Assembly: GCF_029215995.1 (NCBI RefSeq)
Contig: NZ_JAEMVB010000001.1
Location: forward strand, 1-64,000
Reading direction: 5' to 3'
Length of the DNA: 64,000 nt
From: Sulfurimonas sp. SAG-AH-194-L11
Lineage (GTDB): Bacteria > Campylobacterota > Campylobacteria > Campylobacterales > Sulfurimonadaceae
The notes beneath the pieces were generated by a model, which was not told where the DNA came from, made no database searches, and saw only the letters and a list, made by a program, of their open reading frames with translations. Positions within the stretch are counted from its first letter, which is position 1. Each line of letters begins with the position of its first letter. This document shows positions 24,062 to 34,101 of this stretch, piece by piece. A program made the translations under genes and the position numbers.

Positions 24062-25132
24062 TTGGTACTACTTGGCTCAACAGGCTCTATCGGAGTTAAT
24101 GCACTTATAGTTGCTTCAAGATTTAACATAAGTGTTGAAGTTTTAGTAGCTGGAAGAAACATAAAAGTTTTAAACGAACAGATAAAAAAACACTCACCAC
24201 AAGTAGTTATTATTGCAGATAAAAAAGACATCCCTCGTGTTAATCATACGAATGTTTATGCAGGAAATGAAGCTATACTTCAAGTCATAGAAGAATCAAA
24301 AAGTGACTTAGTTGTAAATGCTTTAGTAGGATTTTTAGGACTTCGTCCAACACTTAAAGCCATAGAGTGTGGCAAGAAAGTAGCACTAGCGAATAAAGAA
24401 TCGCTTGTAGCTTGTGGTGCTTTTATAGATATAAAAAACATTCAACCCATAGATAGTGAACACTTTGGACTTTGGTATCTTTTACAAGACAGACCTGTAC
24501 AAAAGATGATAATAACTGCTTCAGGTGGTGCATTTCGCGACTGGGATATAACAAAACTTCAAAATGCGACACTCGCTGACACACAAAAACATCCAAACTG
24601 GTCAATGGGACAAAAGATAACAATAGACTCCGCAACAATGGTCAACAAAATGTTTGAACTCTTAGAGGCGAGATGGCTCTTTGGCGAGGGCGAGTACCAT
24701 GCTATCATCGAAACAAAGTCACTTATTCATGCACTTATAGACTTTAAAGATGGCTCAACTACTGCACATTTTGCAAATGCAAGTATGCAACTCCCTATCG
24801 CATTTGCACTTGATGAGAAGATGGATGAGAACATTTTAGAGCATGTTGATTTAGTTAAAACTGGTAGTTTAGAGTTTAGAGAAATCACAACAGACAGATA
24901 CCCTATTTGGAAGATAAAAGATGAACTTTTAGCAAATCCTGAGCGAGGTGTAGTTGTAAATGCAGCAAATGAAGCAGCCATTGAAATGTTTATCCAACAG
25001 AAAATAGGTTTTATGGAAATATCTAAGCATATTATTACTGCATTTCATCATTTCACCAAAATGCCAAAAAATATTGAAGAAGTTTTTGCATTAGATAGTA
25101 AAGTAAGAGATTATGTCAGGGAATTGAAGTGA
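24062..25132 (+). CDS. dxr: 1-deoxy-D-xylulose-5-phosphate reductoisomerase
   Basis: Second enzyme of the MEP isoprenoid pathway, converting DXP to MEP with NADPH. The nucleotide-binding start VLLGSTGSIGVNAL, the metal/substrate segment NKESLVACG, the DSEHFGLW loop and HPNWSMGQKITIDSATMVNK are all present. It starts at TTG immediately after the cdsA stop; no better start exists in frame. At 356 residues it matches the shorter Campylobacterota form. Confidence 0.94.
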   Translation: MVLLGSTGSIGVNALIVASRFNISVEVLVAGRNIKVLNEQIKKHSPQVVIIADKKDIPRVNHTNVYAGNEAILQVIEESKSDLVVNALVGFLGLRPTLKAIECGKKVALANKESLVACGAFIDIKNIQPIDSEHFGLWYLLQDRPVQKMIITASGGAFRDWDITKLQNATLADTQKHPNWSMGQKITIDSATMVNKMFELLEARWLFGEGEYHAIIETKSLIHALIDFKDGSTTAHFANASMQLPIAFALDEKMDENILEHVDLVKTGSLEFREITTDRYPIWKIKDELLANPERGVVVNAANEAAIEMFIQQKIGFMEISKHIITAFHHFTKMPKNIEEVFALDSKVRDYVRELK

Positions 25133-25138
25133 TAAGTT

Positions 25139-26146
25139 ATGTTTTTAGATAAACTAGTAAACCTAATATCGAGCTCCTCTCCTTTGAAAGTTATCATTTT
25201 AAGTACCTTATTTGTAGTGATAAGTTCTATCCCCTTAGTCTATCTCTTTAGTCTCTTACTTGAGCATGAGTATGAGCTTTTTCTTTTAGAATTATCTATA
25301 CTTTTACCTCTTGTATTGACACCTATGACTATTGCTCTGTTTATTCGACTTACAACAAATATGACATATTATAAAAATAAACTTGCACAAGAGATAGATA
25401 AAAATAAAACACAAAATCTTATTTTATTTGAGCAGGCAAGATTTGCTCTTATGGGAGAGATGATGGTAAATATTTCGCATCAATGGAAACAACCGCTTAA
25501 TACAATGAGCCTCTCTTTAGTTGATATGAGAATGAAAAATCTTTATGTTGATGTGGATAGTAACTTTGAGATAATTGAAAAAAACATCAACTATCTAGCT
25601 ACAACTGTAGATGATTTTATGTCATTTTTTGACAAAAGAACTCATTTAGAGTTAAAGAGTTTGCAAGAAATTACAAAAGAGATACACAGTATAATTGATC
25701 CACATCTACATAATAATAGTGTTAAATTAAAACTCTGCATTGATGAAAAGTATGCTAGTGTTCGCGTAGCTTCATCTATATCTCAAGTGATTTTAAACTT
25801 AGTTAACAATGCCAAAGATGCCCTTATTGATTTAGAAGACAAAACAGTTTGTGTTAGTCTTCTAACAAGTGAAAAGGGCTTAGAAATAGAATGCTGTGAT
25901 AGTGGAAAAGGTGTCCCGCCTGAGCTACAAGAGAAAATATTTATGCCCTACTTTACAACAAAACAGAGAAGTAAAGGTACGGGAATAGGTCTCTATATGT
26001 CCAAAGAGATAGTCACAAAAATTTTTGAGGGTGAGATTAATGTGAGTCAAAGAAAACATTCTCGTACATGTTCTACACAACTTAAAAGTTGTTTTTATAT
26101 ACTGTTACCCTATTCAGACAAATGCCAAAAGAGAGAAGTACAATGA
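25139..26146 (+). CDS. membrane sensor histidine kinase without an extended periplasmic domain
   Basis: 335-residue kinase with two close membrane helices (about residues 17-38 and 50-72). The phosphoacceptor box is [10 protein letters not shown] (His114), the form common in Campylobacterota. ATPase boxes [22 protein letters not shown] and GTGIGLYM follow. The short loop between helices suggests sensing within or at the membrane. It overlaps tsaD by ATGA, although the two functions are unrelated, and no response regulator is adjacent. Confidence 0.85.
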   Translation: MFLDKLVNLISSSSPLKVIILSTLFVVISSIPLVYLFSLLLEHEYELFLLELSILLPLVLTPMTIALFIRLTTNMTYYKNKLAQEIDKNKTQNLILFEQARFALMGEMMVNISHQWKQPLNTMSLSLVDMRMKNLYVDVDSNFEIIEKNINYLATTVDDFMSFFDKRTHLELKSLQEITKEIHSIIDPHLHNNSVKLKLCIDEKYASVRVASSISQVILNLVNNAKDALIDLEDKTVCVSLLTSEKGLEIECCDSGKGVPPELQEKIFMPYFTTKQRSKGTGIGLYMSKEIVTKIFEGEINVSQRKHSRTCSTQLKSCFYILLPYSDKCQKREVQ

Positions 26147-27126
26147 TTTTAAGTATAGAAAGTTCATGTGATGATAGTGCAATAGCTATTACCGATATAA
26201 AAACAAAAAAATTGCTTTTTCATAAGAAAATATCCCAAGAAGTGGAACACTCCATCTACGGAGGTGTTGTTCCTGAACTTGCTGCACGTCTTCATGCCGA
26301 AGCCCTACCTCGGATACTTCAACAGGTTAAGGAGTATTTTCCAAAGCTTAAAGCAGTCGCTGTTACTTCTACTCCTGGTCTTGCTGTAACGCTAGTCGAG
26401 GGTGTCACTATGGCAAAAGCTATAGCAGTTGCTTTAGATATTCCGCTTATCGGGGTTAACCATCTCATAGGACATATTTACTCTCTTTTTATAGAAAAAG
26501 AGACACAGTTTCCCCTTACCTGTCTACTTGTTTCAGGCGGACATACACAGGTTATGGAAGTCAAAAGTTTAACTGAGATAGAGACTGTTGCAAAAAGTAT
26601 GGATGATAGTTTTGGAGAGAGTTTTGATAAGGTTGCTAAGATGATGGGGCTTGGCTACCCTGGGGGACCGCTTATCCAAGAGTTAGCAAAAGATGGTGAT
26701 AGACTTCGTCATAACTTTACTGTACCCTTGCATCAGTCGCCACTTATCGCGTTTAGCTATTCAGGGCTTAAAAATGCTGTACGTTTAGCCGTAGTAAAAG
26801 CGGATGCAGACAAGTCTCAGTACAAAGATATAGCTGCATCATTTGAGCATATCGCTACAAAACATTTGACTATGAAGCTTAAAAAGTATTTTAAGACCAT
26901 CAGACCTAAAACATTCGCCATTGTTGGTGGTGCTTCAGCAAACCTCTACCTACGTGGACAGATAGAAGAGTTACTCAAGCCACATAATGCAGAGTTGATT
27001 TTAAGTGAACTTAAATACTGCTCAGATAATGCGGCCATGATAGGTCGCGTTGGCGTTGAGATGTATGAAAAAGAGATGTTTAGCTCTTTAGAGGAGTTAG
27101 ATATAGCTCCGCGAAGCATACTTTAG
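26143..27126 (+). CDS. tsaD: tRNA N6-adenosine threonylcarbamoyltransferase
   Basis: Kae1/TsaD transfers threonylcarbamoyl to A37 of ANN-decoding tRNAs. The track start at 26089 lies inside the kinase gene; the ATG at 26143 gives the canonical [16 protein letters not shown]. The metal-binding HLIGH motif and [13 protein letters not shown] are visible, as are [10 protein letters not shown] and [10 protein letters not shown]-like segments. 327 residues is full length. TsaB, TsaC and TsaE are not in this window. Confidence 0.93.
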   Translation: MILSIESSCDDSAIAITDIKTKKLLFHKKISQEVEHSIYGGVVPELAARLHAEALPRILQQVKEYFPKLKAVAVTSTPGLAVTLVEGVTMAKAIAVALDIPLIGVNHLIGHIYSLFIEKETQFPLTCLLVSGGHTQVMEVKSLTEIETVAKSMDDSFGESFDKVAKMMGLGYPGGPLIQELAKDGDRLRHNFTVPLHQSPLIAFSYSGLKNAVRLAVVKADADKSQYKDIAASFEHIATKHLTMKLKKYFKTIRPKTFAIVGGASANLYLRGQIEELLKPHNAELILSELKYCSDNAAMIGRVGVEMYEKEMFSSLEELDIAPRSIL

Positions 27127-27247
27127 TCTTAAGAAAATCTTATACTAAAATAGTTTAAGGGAAAATAAGACAAATATTATCCGATTTAAAATATACTTCC
27201 ATCAATATAATGTGTAAACATTAAAAATTTAATTTAAGGACTTGAAT

Positions 27248-27751
27248 ATGGCAACAACTAAATTCAAAGGTACAGACGTAGAATTAGTAGGAAATGAAGT
27301 AAATGTTGGAGACAAAGCACCAGCAATAACTGTTGTAAACTCAGAAGGTTTAGGTGATGTAGTAGTTGGTGGAGCTACTGGTAAAAAACAACTTATCATT
27401 GTTGTTCCTTCTTTAGACACAGGTGTATGTGCTACTGAAACTCGTACTTTCAACCAAAAAGTTGCAGATCTTAAAGATGTAGATGCAACTATTGTTTCTC
27501 TTGACCTTCCATTTGCTTCTGGACGTTTTTGTCAAGCTGAAGGGATTCAAGACTTAGTTGTATGTTCAGATTTTAGAAACAAAGATTTCGCTAATGCTTA
27601 CGGAGTACTTTTAGGTGGTTCTGTTCTTGCTGGTGTAACTTGTCGTGCTATCTTCGCTGTAAACGAAGAGGGTGTTGTAACTTACAAAGAAATCGTTCCA
27701 GAAATCACTGAAGAGCCTAACTACGACGCTGCAATCGCTGCTGTTAAGTAA
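27248..27751 (+). CDS. tpx: thiol peroxidase (atypical 2-Cys peroxiredoxin)
   Basis: Reduces hydroperoxides using thioredoxin. The peroxidatic Cys61 (PSLDTGVCATETRTF) and the resolving Cys95 (SGRFCQAEG) are in the usual Tpx positions. I use the ATG at 27248 because AAGGA lies 7 nt before it, whereas the track TTG at 27242 directly abuts that site. 167 residues is standard. With katG in this window it indicates exposure to peroxide. A structured intergenic region follows. Confidence 0.95.
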   Translation: MATTKFKGTDVELVGNEVNVGDKAPAITVVNSEGLGDVVVGGATGKKQLIIVVPSLDTGVCATETRTFNQKVADLKDVDATIVSLDLPFASGRFCQAEGIQDLVVCSDFRNKDFANAYGVLLGGSVLAGVTCRAIFAVNEEGVVTYKEIVPEITEEPNYDAAIAAVK

Positions 27752-27766
27752 CTAAATTACAATACA

Positions 27767-27870
27767 GGGAGGCACTAAATGCCGAACTGTAAGCTAGAGC
27801 CTTTTTAAAGAAGACGAGTCTTAAGGGCTCTGACTCTTTAAGCTTTTAACTTCCACCCTATCCTCCTCCC
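27767..27870 (+). ncRNA. possible structured RNA / terminator region after tpx
   Basis: A 104-nt stretch closed by GGGAGG (27767) and CCTCCC (27865). Inside are a GGCA-CTAAA-TGCC hairpin and a longer stem built on AGAGCC (27796) and GGCTCT (27826). The inner stem plus the following T-rich stretch may simply be the tpx terminator. I could not match it to 6S, SRP or tmRNA. It lies between tpx and an outer-membrane protein gene. Confidence 0.3.
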
Positions 27871-27944
27871 TTACATAAATACTTAAGAATGCAATAAAAT
27901 ATATTTGCTATAATGTCTCTATATTACATAAAATAGGGGAAAAA

Positions 27945-28700
27945 ATGAAAAAATTACTAACTACATTAGCATGCGTTACTACACTGGTATCAACTTTAAG
28001 TGCAGATATAGCTCGTGTTGAGATGGGTGCTGGTGCTTGGGGTCAAACACCTCAAGGATATATAGACTTAAGCGATGGCAGTGGGGTACTAAACCTTAAT
28101 GGTAAATACACAAGTAATGAAACAACTACTTCAGATATTTATGTTTGGGCTTTAATTAAGCATCCTGTTCCAATTATCCCAAACTTGAGATTAGAGTATG
28201 TCACCGTAACAGATGAGGGTGACACTACTGGTGTAGTTGGTGGTATTACTATCCCTGGTTCAGCAAATACAACACTCAAAAGTACTCAATTAGATATCGT
28301 TCCATATTATAATATTTTAGATAATACATTTTGGACTACGATTGATTTAGGATTTGATGTAAAGGTAATTCAAACAGATTCCAATGTCGCATCTGTTGGT
28401 GTTTTTTCTGGCTATAGCTCTCAAGATACTACTATTATTCCATTACTCTATGTAAGAACTCGTGTTGAAGTTCCTTTTACAGGAATAGGATTTGAAGTAG
28501 ATGCTAAAGCAATCTCTGATGGGACTAACACTATGTACGATGCAAGAGCAAAAGTTGATTACACACTTACTTTTATTCCCGTGATTCAACCTGCATTTGA
28601 AATAGGTTATAGAGTACAACAACTTACAGTAGATGATGGTGACAATCAAATTGATTTAAACTATGCTGGAGTTTATGCAGGTTTAATGCTACGTTTCTAG
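27945..28700 (+). CDS. TIGR04219-type outer-membrane beta-barrel protein
   Basis: 251-residue exported barrel protein. A signal peptide ends near STLSA, then VEMGAGAWGQTPQGYIDL and a YVWALIKHPVPIIPNLRLEY stretch match a family common in Campylobacterota and other marine proteobacteria. It ends YAGVYAGLMLRF, a typical terminal strand with C-terminal Phe for the BAM machinery. Its cargo or function is unknown. It overlaps the end of the convergent murB by 12 nt. Confidence 0.8.
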   Translation: MKKLLTTLACVTTLVSTLSADIARVEMGAGAWGQTPQGYIDLSDGSGVLNLNGKYTSNETTTSDIYVWALIKHPVPIIPNLRLEYVTVTDEGDTTGVVGGITIPGSANTTLKSTQLDIVPYYNILDNTFWTTIDLGFDVKVIQTDSNVASVGVFSGYSSQDTTIIPLLYVRTRVEVPFTGIGFEVDAKAISDGTNTMYDARAKVDYTLTFIPVIQPAFEIGYRVQQLTVDDGDNQIDLNYAGVYAGLMLRF

Positions 28701-29471
28701 TATAATTATCTCACACTCTAAGAGGATGTTAAACTCCTCTTGGACTCTTCTTTTAGCTTCATTTATAAGCCATATCGCATCCTCAAACTCTCCGTTACCA
28801 TTGTTTACAAGAAAGTTAGCATGTTCTTGACTAAAGCACATTGTACCTCGCATAAGACCCTTAAGCCCTACTGCTTCTATTAAACGTCCTGCATAATCTC
28901 CCTTGGGATTTTTAAAACAGCTCCCTGCACTTGGTGTTGCAGGTTGGTTTAAGCGCATTTTTTTAAACATCTCAACTTTTTGTACATCATATCCACTCTC
29001 TAGTGAAAAAGTGACTTCAAGTATAGGTCTGTTTATGTTTGTGTATCTATAGCCATGCTCTATTTCATTTCTATCTTTTTTACCATCAGTAGTGGTAATA
29101 TCGAGTAAAACATTAAAAATTTCAAACTCTTTAAGTCCTGCATTCATATAGACAAGACCCCCTAGTTTACCTGGAAGATGTGAAAGAAATTCTAAGTTGG
29201 CTATATTGTTCTTTTTACAAAAAGAGGCGACTTTTCCAGAGGGTGTAGCTCCACCAACTTTTAGAGTATTATCTTCTATCTTTATATAGTCATACATTTT
29301 AGAGAGCATCATAAGAGGTGGTGGGTTATTTCCTACGAGAGTGTTGTTACAAGAGCCGATAAGATAGTACTTATCTATATCACTAAAGTCATCTTCTAAA
29401 AGAGCTACTGATACTTCAGAGCCTATCTTAAATGAGCTGTACTTTTTAAAATTAACTACTTTAGTTTTCAT
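28689..29471 (-). CDS. murB: UDP-N-acetylenolpyruvoylglucosamine reductase
   Basis: FAD-dependent second step of UDP-MurNAc synthesis. The FAD site region GSCNNTLVGN is present, as are FLSHLPGKLGGLVYMNAG and the signature PSAGSCFKNPKGDYAGRLIE. At 260 residues it is the short Campylobacterota form. It overlaps fliQ by 1 nt, a fliQ-murB order conserved in Helicobacter and Campylobacter. Together with the recycling operon at the window start it provides both routes to UDP-MurNAc. Confidence 0.93.
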   Translation of the reverse strand: MKTKVVNFKKYSSFKIGSEVSVALLEDDFSDIDKYYLIGSCNNTLVGNNPPPLMMLSKMYDYIKIEDNTLKVGGATPSGKVASFCKKNNIANLEFLSHLPGKLGGLVYMNAGLKEFEIFNVLLDITTTDGKKDRNEIEHGYRYTNINRPILEVTFSLESGYDVQKVEMFKKMRLNQPATPSAGSCFKNPKGDYAGRLIEAVGLKGLMRGTMCFSQEHANFLVNNGNGEFEDAIWLINEAKRRVQEEFNILLECEIIILET

Positions 29472-29737
29472 TACTCAATAAATTCAGGCATTATCTCAAA
29501 AATATGACGTGCAAAATCTGTCATCTCATTAAGCATCCACGGCATAGTAAGAACGATTACGATAACAACACCAATAATCTTTGGAATGAAAGAGAGGGTC
29601 ATCTCATTTATCTGTGTTGTTGCTTGAAAGATAGAAACAGCAAGTCCTAAAAACATACCTGTAAGCAGACCTGGCAGTGCTAACATAAGTGCTATTTTAA
29701 ATGTTTCAACACCAAGTGCTACAAGTTTTGCTTCCAT
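29471..29737 (-). CDS. fliQ: flagellar export apparatus protein FliQ
   Basis: Small membrane component of the flagellar type III export gate. 88 residues with two long hydrophobic helices (ALMLALPGLLTGMFLGLAVS and IIGVVIVIVLTMPWML) separated by the conserved QATTQINEMTLSFIPKI. It sits between mqnD and murB, away from other flagellar genes, as is usual in this phylum. It shows that the organism can build a flagellum. Confidence 0.95.
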   Translation of the reverse strand: MEAKLVALGVETFKIALMLALPGLLTGMFLGLAVSIFQATTQINEMTLSFIPKIIGVVIVIVLTMPWMLNEMTDFARHIFEIMPEFIE

Positions 29738-29738
29738 T

Positions 29739-30602
29739 TTATCCCTCTCTTAATTGCGTGTATTCTGTTGGAATAAGATAATCTTCAATTGCAACAGGTG
29801 CATCATAAAAACCGTGCTTATACCCAAGTTCAAAAAGCTTGTCTATCGCCTTATACTGAAGAGGGCTCAAAGTAATCGACTCATCATTTGCATAGAGTTC
29901 AAGATACTTATCTAAGGTAGGTGCATCGATGCGAACTAAGTCACGTTCAAGTAACATAGTTGAGAGTCTATCTTTATGGTCACGAGCGACTTGAACAGCT
30001 TTAGTAAGTGTCGCTTCGTAAGCGATTGCTTTAGTTAGAGGAAGTGAACGTCGTATCGCCATTCCCCCAAGAGGAAGCGGTAAATCCTTGCCTGCTAACT
30101 CCTGCCAAATGTCCCACATCTCGCGTTCAACTTCAAGTGCATCATCATAAGTTAGAATCGACTCATGAATGAGAACACCTGCATGTACATCTCCATCAAT
30201 AACAGCCTGTTCTATCTCTAAAAAATTCATATAAGTGATACGAGCATCAGGATAAGCAATACGAAAAAGCATCGCATTTGTTGTATGCTTACCACTGAGT
30301 GCTACTTTAAAATTACGTTTGAGCTTTACACCTTTTTGTTTGATCAGTTTAGGTCCATACCCCTCTCCAAAACTAACAGCTGTACGAAGCGGAGCATACT
30401 CACTTTTTATATGAGGATACAGAGCAAAACTAATAGCGACAATGTCATAGACACCATTTAAAGCATCCTCGTTGAGTGTTTGAATATCTTTTGCGATATT
30501 ATCAAAAGTGACACCTTCCATACCTACCCAGCCAAATTTAATAGCATAGTACATAAAAATATCATCTGCGTCAGGGGAGTGTGCGATTAAAGTTTTTTTC
30601 AT
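29739..30602 (-). CDS. mqnD: 1,4-dihydroxy-6-naphthoate synthase-like menaquinone enzyme
   Basis: Enzyme of the futalosine route to menaquinone, acting on cyclic dehypoxanthine futalosine. The N-terminal AHSPDADDIFMYYAIKFGWV is the MqnD signature; HAGVLIHESILTY and the LPLPLGGMAI stretch line the substrate pocket in the family. 287 residues, full length. It lies 1 nt upstream of fliQ and 2 nt after the SYLF gene, in one operon. MqnA belongs to the same superfamily, but this N-terminus favours MqnD. Confidence 0.85.
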   Translation of the reverse strand: MKKTLIAHSPDADDIFMYYAIKFGWVGMEGVTFDNIAKDIQTLNEDALNGVYDIVAISFALYPHIKSEYAPLRTAVSFGEGYGPKLIKQKGVKLKRNFKVALSGKHTTNAMLFRIAYPDARITYMNFLEIEQAVIDGDVHAGVLIHESILTYDDALEVEREMWDIWQELAGKDLPLPLGGMAIRRSLPLTKAIAYEATLTKAVQVARDHKDRLSTMLLERDLVRIDAPTLDKYLELYANDESITLSPLQYKAIDKLFELGYKHGFYDAPVAIEDYLIPTEYTQLREG

Positions 30603-30604
30603 AG

Positions 30605-31180
30605 TTAGTTTAGTTCACCATCTTTCCAGTATTTTGTTCCTTGTATTGTCACTTGAAGTGCAATACCATTTTGTGTAAGTTTGTAGAGTCGAACGCCAGG
30701 AGCAACAGTAATAGCCGCATTTATAGCACCGCCATCCTCTCCTAGTTTAATTGCAGCATCTGCTTGTGCATTTGCTTCCCAACCTGAGTTTACAAAAGTA
30801 TTATAGGCTTGCTCATTTGCAAACAGAAAAATTGCACGGAAATCTTTAAGTCCAAGTCCAAAACCAAAACCGCCAGAACCCATATTCATATATGTATCTT
30901 TTCCTGTCTTATTGTTATGTGCTAAACCTGTTCCGCCCTCAGCACTAAAGAGAATAAGATTAACACCAAGGTTTGTAAATGTTGCATATCCATAAGAAGT
31001 ATCCAACATCTTTTTTGCTTGAGGGGCATAAATGTATAGAGCTTTCAGTGTCTCCTGACTCTGCTGTTTTCTTTTAAGCTGTGCCTCTAGTTTAGTATCT
31101 CCTGACCAAAAACCAGAAAAAGTAATCCAGACAAGAAAAAAAGTAATAATAGGTACTATTTTATTCATAAGCTTATCCAT
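30605..31180 (-). CDS. SYLF-domain (YSC84-like) lipid-binding protein, exported
   Basis: 191-residue protein with an N-terminal membrane/signal helix (IVPIITFFLVWITFSGFW) and a SYLF/DUF500 domain, recognisable by YGYATFTNLGVNLILFSAEG and a Gly-rich GSGGFGFGLGLKDF. Eukaryotic relatives bind phosphoinositides; bacterial ones are probably periplasmic lipid binders. The start could be the ATG at 31180 or at 31168, as neither has a good ribosome site. It heads the mqnD-fliQ-murB operon. Confidence 0.78.
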   Translation of the reverse strand: MDKLMNKIVPIITFFLVWITFSGFWSGDTKLEAQLKRKQQSQETLKALYIYAPQAKKMLDTSYGYATFTNLGVNLILFSAEGGTGLAHNNKTGKDTYMNMGSGGFGFGLGLKDFRAIFLFANEQAYNTFVNSGWEANAQADAAIKLGEDGGAINAAITVAPGVRLYKLTQNGIALQVTIQGTKYWKDGELN

Positions 31181-31342
31181 ATATCAAGTATGCACGATTA
31201 TAGCATTTTCATTTAAAAAAGTAGGATAATCTCAAAGAGATAAAAAGAAATTTACAAATAAGTATGACAATTTGCCATATTTTCAATATACTTCTAAAAA
31301 TAAACATATAATTCTTCAAAATTTAAAACAAGTGAGCCCAAG

Positions 31343-32380
31343 ATGGATGCAAACAAACAAAAATCATTAGACTTAGCGATGAAGCAAATAGACAAAGCTT
31401 TTGGAAAAGGTGCCTTAATGCGTCTTGGTGATAAAAATATTGAACCAATACAGTCAATTAGCACAGGCTCTTTAGGACTTGATTTAGCACTTGGTATTGG
31501 TGGAGTACCTCAAGGACGTGTAGTTGAAATATATGGACCAGAAAGTTCAGGTAAAACAACTTTAGCACTTCAAATAACCGCTCAATGCCAAAAAAACGAT
31601 GGAGTATGTGCTTTTATAGATGCAGAACATGCACTAGATGTTGGATATGCAAAAAACCTTGGTGTGGATGTTGAAAATCTTCTTGTTTCACAACCTGACT
31701 ATGGTGAGCAAGCACTTGATATTGTTGAAACGATTGCAAGAAGTGGAGCCATAGATTTAATCGTAATAGATTCTGTTGCAGCACTTACTCCTAAAGTAGA
31801 GATAGAGGGTGAGATGACGGATCAGCAAGTTGGTGTTCAAGCTCGTATGATGTCTAAGGTACTCCGTAAGTTAACAGGTATCCTCAGCAAGATGAACTGT
31901 ACAGTTATTTTTATCAACCAACTTCGTATGAAAATTGGAATGATGGGTTATGGTTCTCCGGAGACAACAACGGGTGGAAATGCTCTGAAGTTTTATGCTT
32001 CAGTTCGTATTGATGTACGTAGAATTGCATCACTTAAACAGGGTGAGAGTGTAATTGGGAATAGAGTAAAAGCAAAAGTTATCAAAAATAAAGTTGCTCC
32101 TCCATTTCGTCAAGCTGAATTTGATATTATGTTTGGAGAGGGTATCTCTAAGGAGGGTGAGTTAGTTGATTATGGTGTTAAACTAGACATAATTGACAAA
32201 GCAGGGGCTTGGTTTGCTTATGAAGACAAAAAACTTGGTCAGGGTCGTGAAAATGTTAAACAAAAGTTTAAAGATGAACCAGAATTAGCACTTGAGATTG
32301 AAAATAAAATAAAAGTAGCTATGGGTATCACTGATGTCATGGTTATGGATACAGCTTCTATTGAAGATTCTGATGCATAA
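31343..32380 (+). CDS. recA: recombinase RecA
   Basis: DNA strand-exchange and SOS-coprotease protein, 345 residues. It shows Walker [10 protein letters not shown], the Q-rich [20 protein letters not shown] region, loop L1 around [20 protein letters not shown] and loop L2 around [20 protein letters not shown]. No obvious LexA-type operator is visible upstream, in line with the absence of LexA in many Campylobacterota. It is followed by eno, the same order as in Campylobacter. Confidence 0.98.
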   Translation: MDANKQKSLDLAMKQIDKAFGKGALMRLGDKNIEPIQSISTGSLGLDLALGIGGVPQGRVVEIYGPESSGKTTLALQITAQCQKNDGVCAFIDAEHALDVGYAKNLGVDVENLLVSQPDYGEQALDIVETIARSGAIDLIVIDSVAALTPKVEIEGEMTDQQVGVQARMMSKVLRKLTGILSKMNCTVIFINQLRMKIGMMGYGSPETTTGGNALKFYASVRIDVRRIASLKQGESVIGNRVKAKVIKNKVAPPFRQAEFDIMFGEGISKEGELVDYGVKLDIIDKAGAWFAYEDKKLGQGRENVKQKFKDEPELALEIENKIKVAMGITDVMVMDTASIEDSDA

Positions 32381-32485
32381 AACACTCTAGCACACTATAT
32401 AACCTAACTTTTAGTCAAGTTTGGGTAAAATGTAAAAAATTAGAATGATTTGTATAAAATTTGAACGAATCGTAAAGGTAAATAT

Positions 32486-33757
32486 ATGTTTATAGATAGT
32501 GTAAGTGCAATAGAAGTAATGGATTCACGTGGTAATCCAACAGTAAAAGCAACAGTAGAGTTAAGTGATGGAACGGTTGAGAGTGCTATAGTCCCTTCAG
32601 GTGCAAGTACAGGAAAACGCGAGGCATTAGAGCTTCGTGATGGTGATGAGCGTTACATGGGTAAGGGTGTTTTAAAAGCAGTTGGTCATGTAAACAATGA
32701 AATTTCTGATGCTATCATCGGTCTTTCTCCTTTTAATCAAGCTGTAATAGATGCCACTATGAAAGAGATAGATGGAACTGAGAACTATGGAAAATTAGGT
32801 GCTAATGCAGTACTGGGTGTTTCTATGGCAGTAGCACGTGCTGCAGCAAAATCTCTTGGTATGCCACTTTACCGCTATCTTGGTGGTGCAAATGCTATGA
32901 CTATCCCTACTCCAATGTTAAACATCATCAACGGTGGAAGCCATGCTGATAATAGTGTTGATTTTCAAGAGTATATGATTGTTCCTGTAGGATTTACTGA
33001 TTTTGCTGAAGGTCTTCGTGCATCTGCTGAAGTTTATCATACTTTAAAAGGTATATTAAAAGCTAAAAAGCATAACACTGCACTAGGTGATGAGGGTGGA
33101 TTTGCTCCAGACTTATCTTCAAATGAAGAGCCAATTCAAATCATAATCGAAGCTATAGAGGCTGCTGGTTATAAGCCAGGTGAGCAGATAGCTATCGCTT
33201 TAGATGTTGCTGCTTCAGAGATTCTTTCTGAGGATGGTAAAGGCTATAGACTTGATTCTGAAAATCGTACTGTTACATCAGCAGAGTTAGTTGACTACTA
33301 TGTTGATTTATGCAACAAATACCCTATTGTATCAATAGAAGATGGTCTTAACGAAGAAGATTGGGAAGGTTTTAAACTAATGACTGAAAAACTTGGCGAC
33401 AAGATTCAGATAGTTGGTGATGACCTTTTTGTTACAAATGCGAACATTCTTTCTCGTGGTATCCGTGAAGGAATTGCTAACTCTATCCTTATCAAACCAA
33501 ACCAAATTGGTTCAGTTTCTGAGACTATGCTTACTGTACGTTTAGCACAAAGAAATGGTTACACTTGTGTTATGAGTCACCGTTCAGGAGAGAGTGAAGA
33601 TGCATTTATCGCAGACTTCGCAGTAGCACTTAACTGTGGTCAAATTAAGACAGGTTCAACTGCACGTGGCGAGAGAACTGCTAAATACAACAGACTACTT
33701 GAGATAGAAAATGAAGTTGTATATGGTGAGTACTTAGGTGCTGCACTTTTTAACTAA
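32486..33757 (+). CDS. eno: enolase
   Basis: Glycolytic/gluconeogenic 2-phosphoglycerate dehydratase, 423 residues. The start [19 protein letters not shown] is followed by the magnesium ligands ([26 protein letters not shown]) and the signature [14 protein letters not shown]. Genes for an FtsB-like protein and an AMIN protein follow closely. Confidence 0.98.
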   Translation: MFIDSVSAIEVMDSRGNPTVKATVELSDGTVESAIVPSGASTGKREALELRDGDERYMGKGVLKAVGHVNNEISDAIIGLSPFNQAVIDATMKEIDGTENYGKLGANAVLGVSMAVARAAAKSLGMPLYRYLGGANAMTIPTPMLNIINGGSHADNSVDFQEYMIVPVGFTDFAEGLRASAEVYHTLKGILKAKKHNTALGDEGGFAPDLSSNEEPIQIIIEAIEAAGYKPGEQIAIALDVAASEILSEDGKGYRLDSENRTVTSAELVDYYVDLCNKYPIVSIEDGLNEEDWEGFKLMTEKLGDKIQIVGDDLFVTNANILSRGIREGIANSILIKPNQIGSVSETMLTVRLAQRNGYTCVMSHRSGESEDAFIADFAVALNCGQIKTGSTARGERTAKYNRLLEIENEVVYGEYLGAALFN

Positions 33758-33774
33758 GTCTAGCGTCTCAAACT

Positions 33775-34053
33775 ATGCAAAACGAAGAACTTTATGAGGG
33801 GATAGATACAACTGAGAGTATAACTCAGAAGCATCTTGGTCTCTCTCTCAAAAAGTTCTTTTTTCTTCTTCTTATAGTAGTAATTCTTGGTATTTACCTT
33901 GGGGTCCTACTATATGGAACATCCTCTTTAGAAATTCTTTTTGGCTTACAAGATTATGAAGTGTATTTACAAGATGAAGTCTCTAGACTTAAACTACAAA
34001 ATGCCGACTTACAGCGTGAATACTTTGAACTCAAAGAGATAAGTGCACAATAA
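33775..34053 (+). CDS. FtsB/DivIC-like septum protein
   Basis: 92-residue single-span protein: cytoplasmic N-terminus, membrane helix (FFFLLLIVVILGIYLGVLLYG, about 28-50) and a periplasmic coiled coil (LQDEVSRLKLQNADLQREYF). This layout fits the divisome proteins FtsB/DivIC. Gamma-proteobacterial ftsB also follows eno, which supports the call. Sequence identity to FtsB is not obvious, so the label rests on architecture and synteny. Confidence 0.7.
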   Translation: MQNEELYEGIDTTESITQKHLGLSLKKFFFLLLIVVILGIYLGVLLYGTSSLEILFGLQDYEVYLQDEVSRLKLQNADLQREYFELKEISAQ

Positions 34054-34101
34054 ATCTTTTAATTTGCTATAATACTTAGAAATAACAAAAGGTAAATATA
34101 T

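Noticed and set aside
26089-26142. Upstream extension of tsaD
   Set aside because: It would overlap the kinase gene by 58 nt, while ATG at 26143 gives the canonical TsaD N-terminus and an ATGA overlap.
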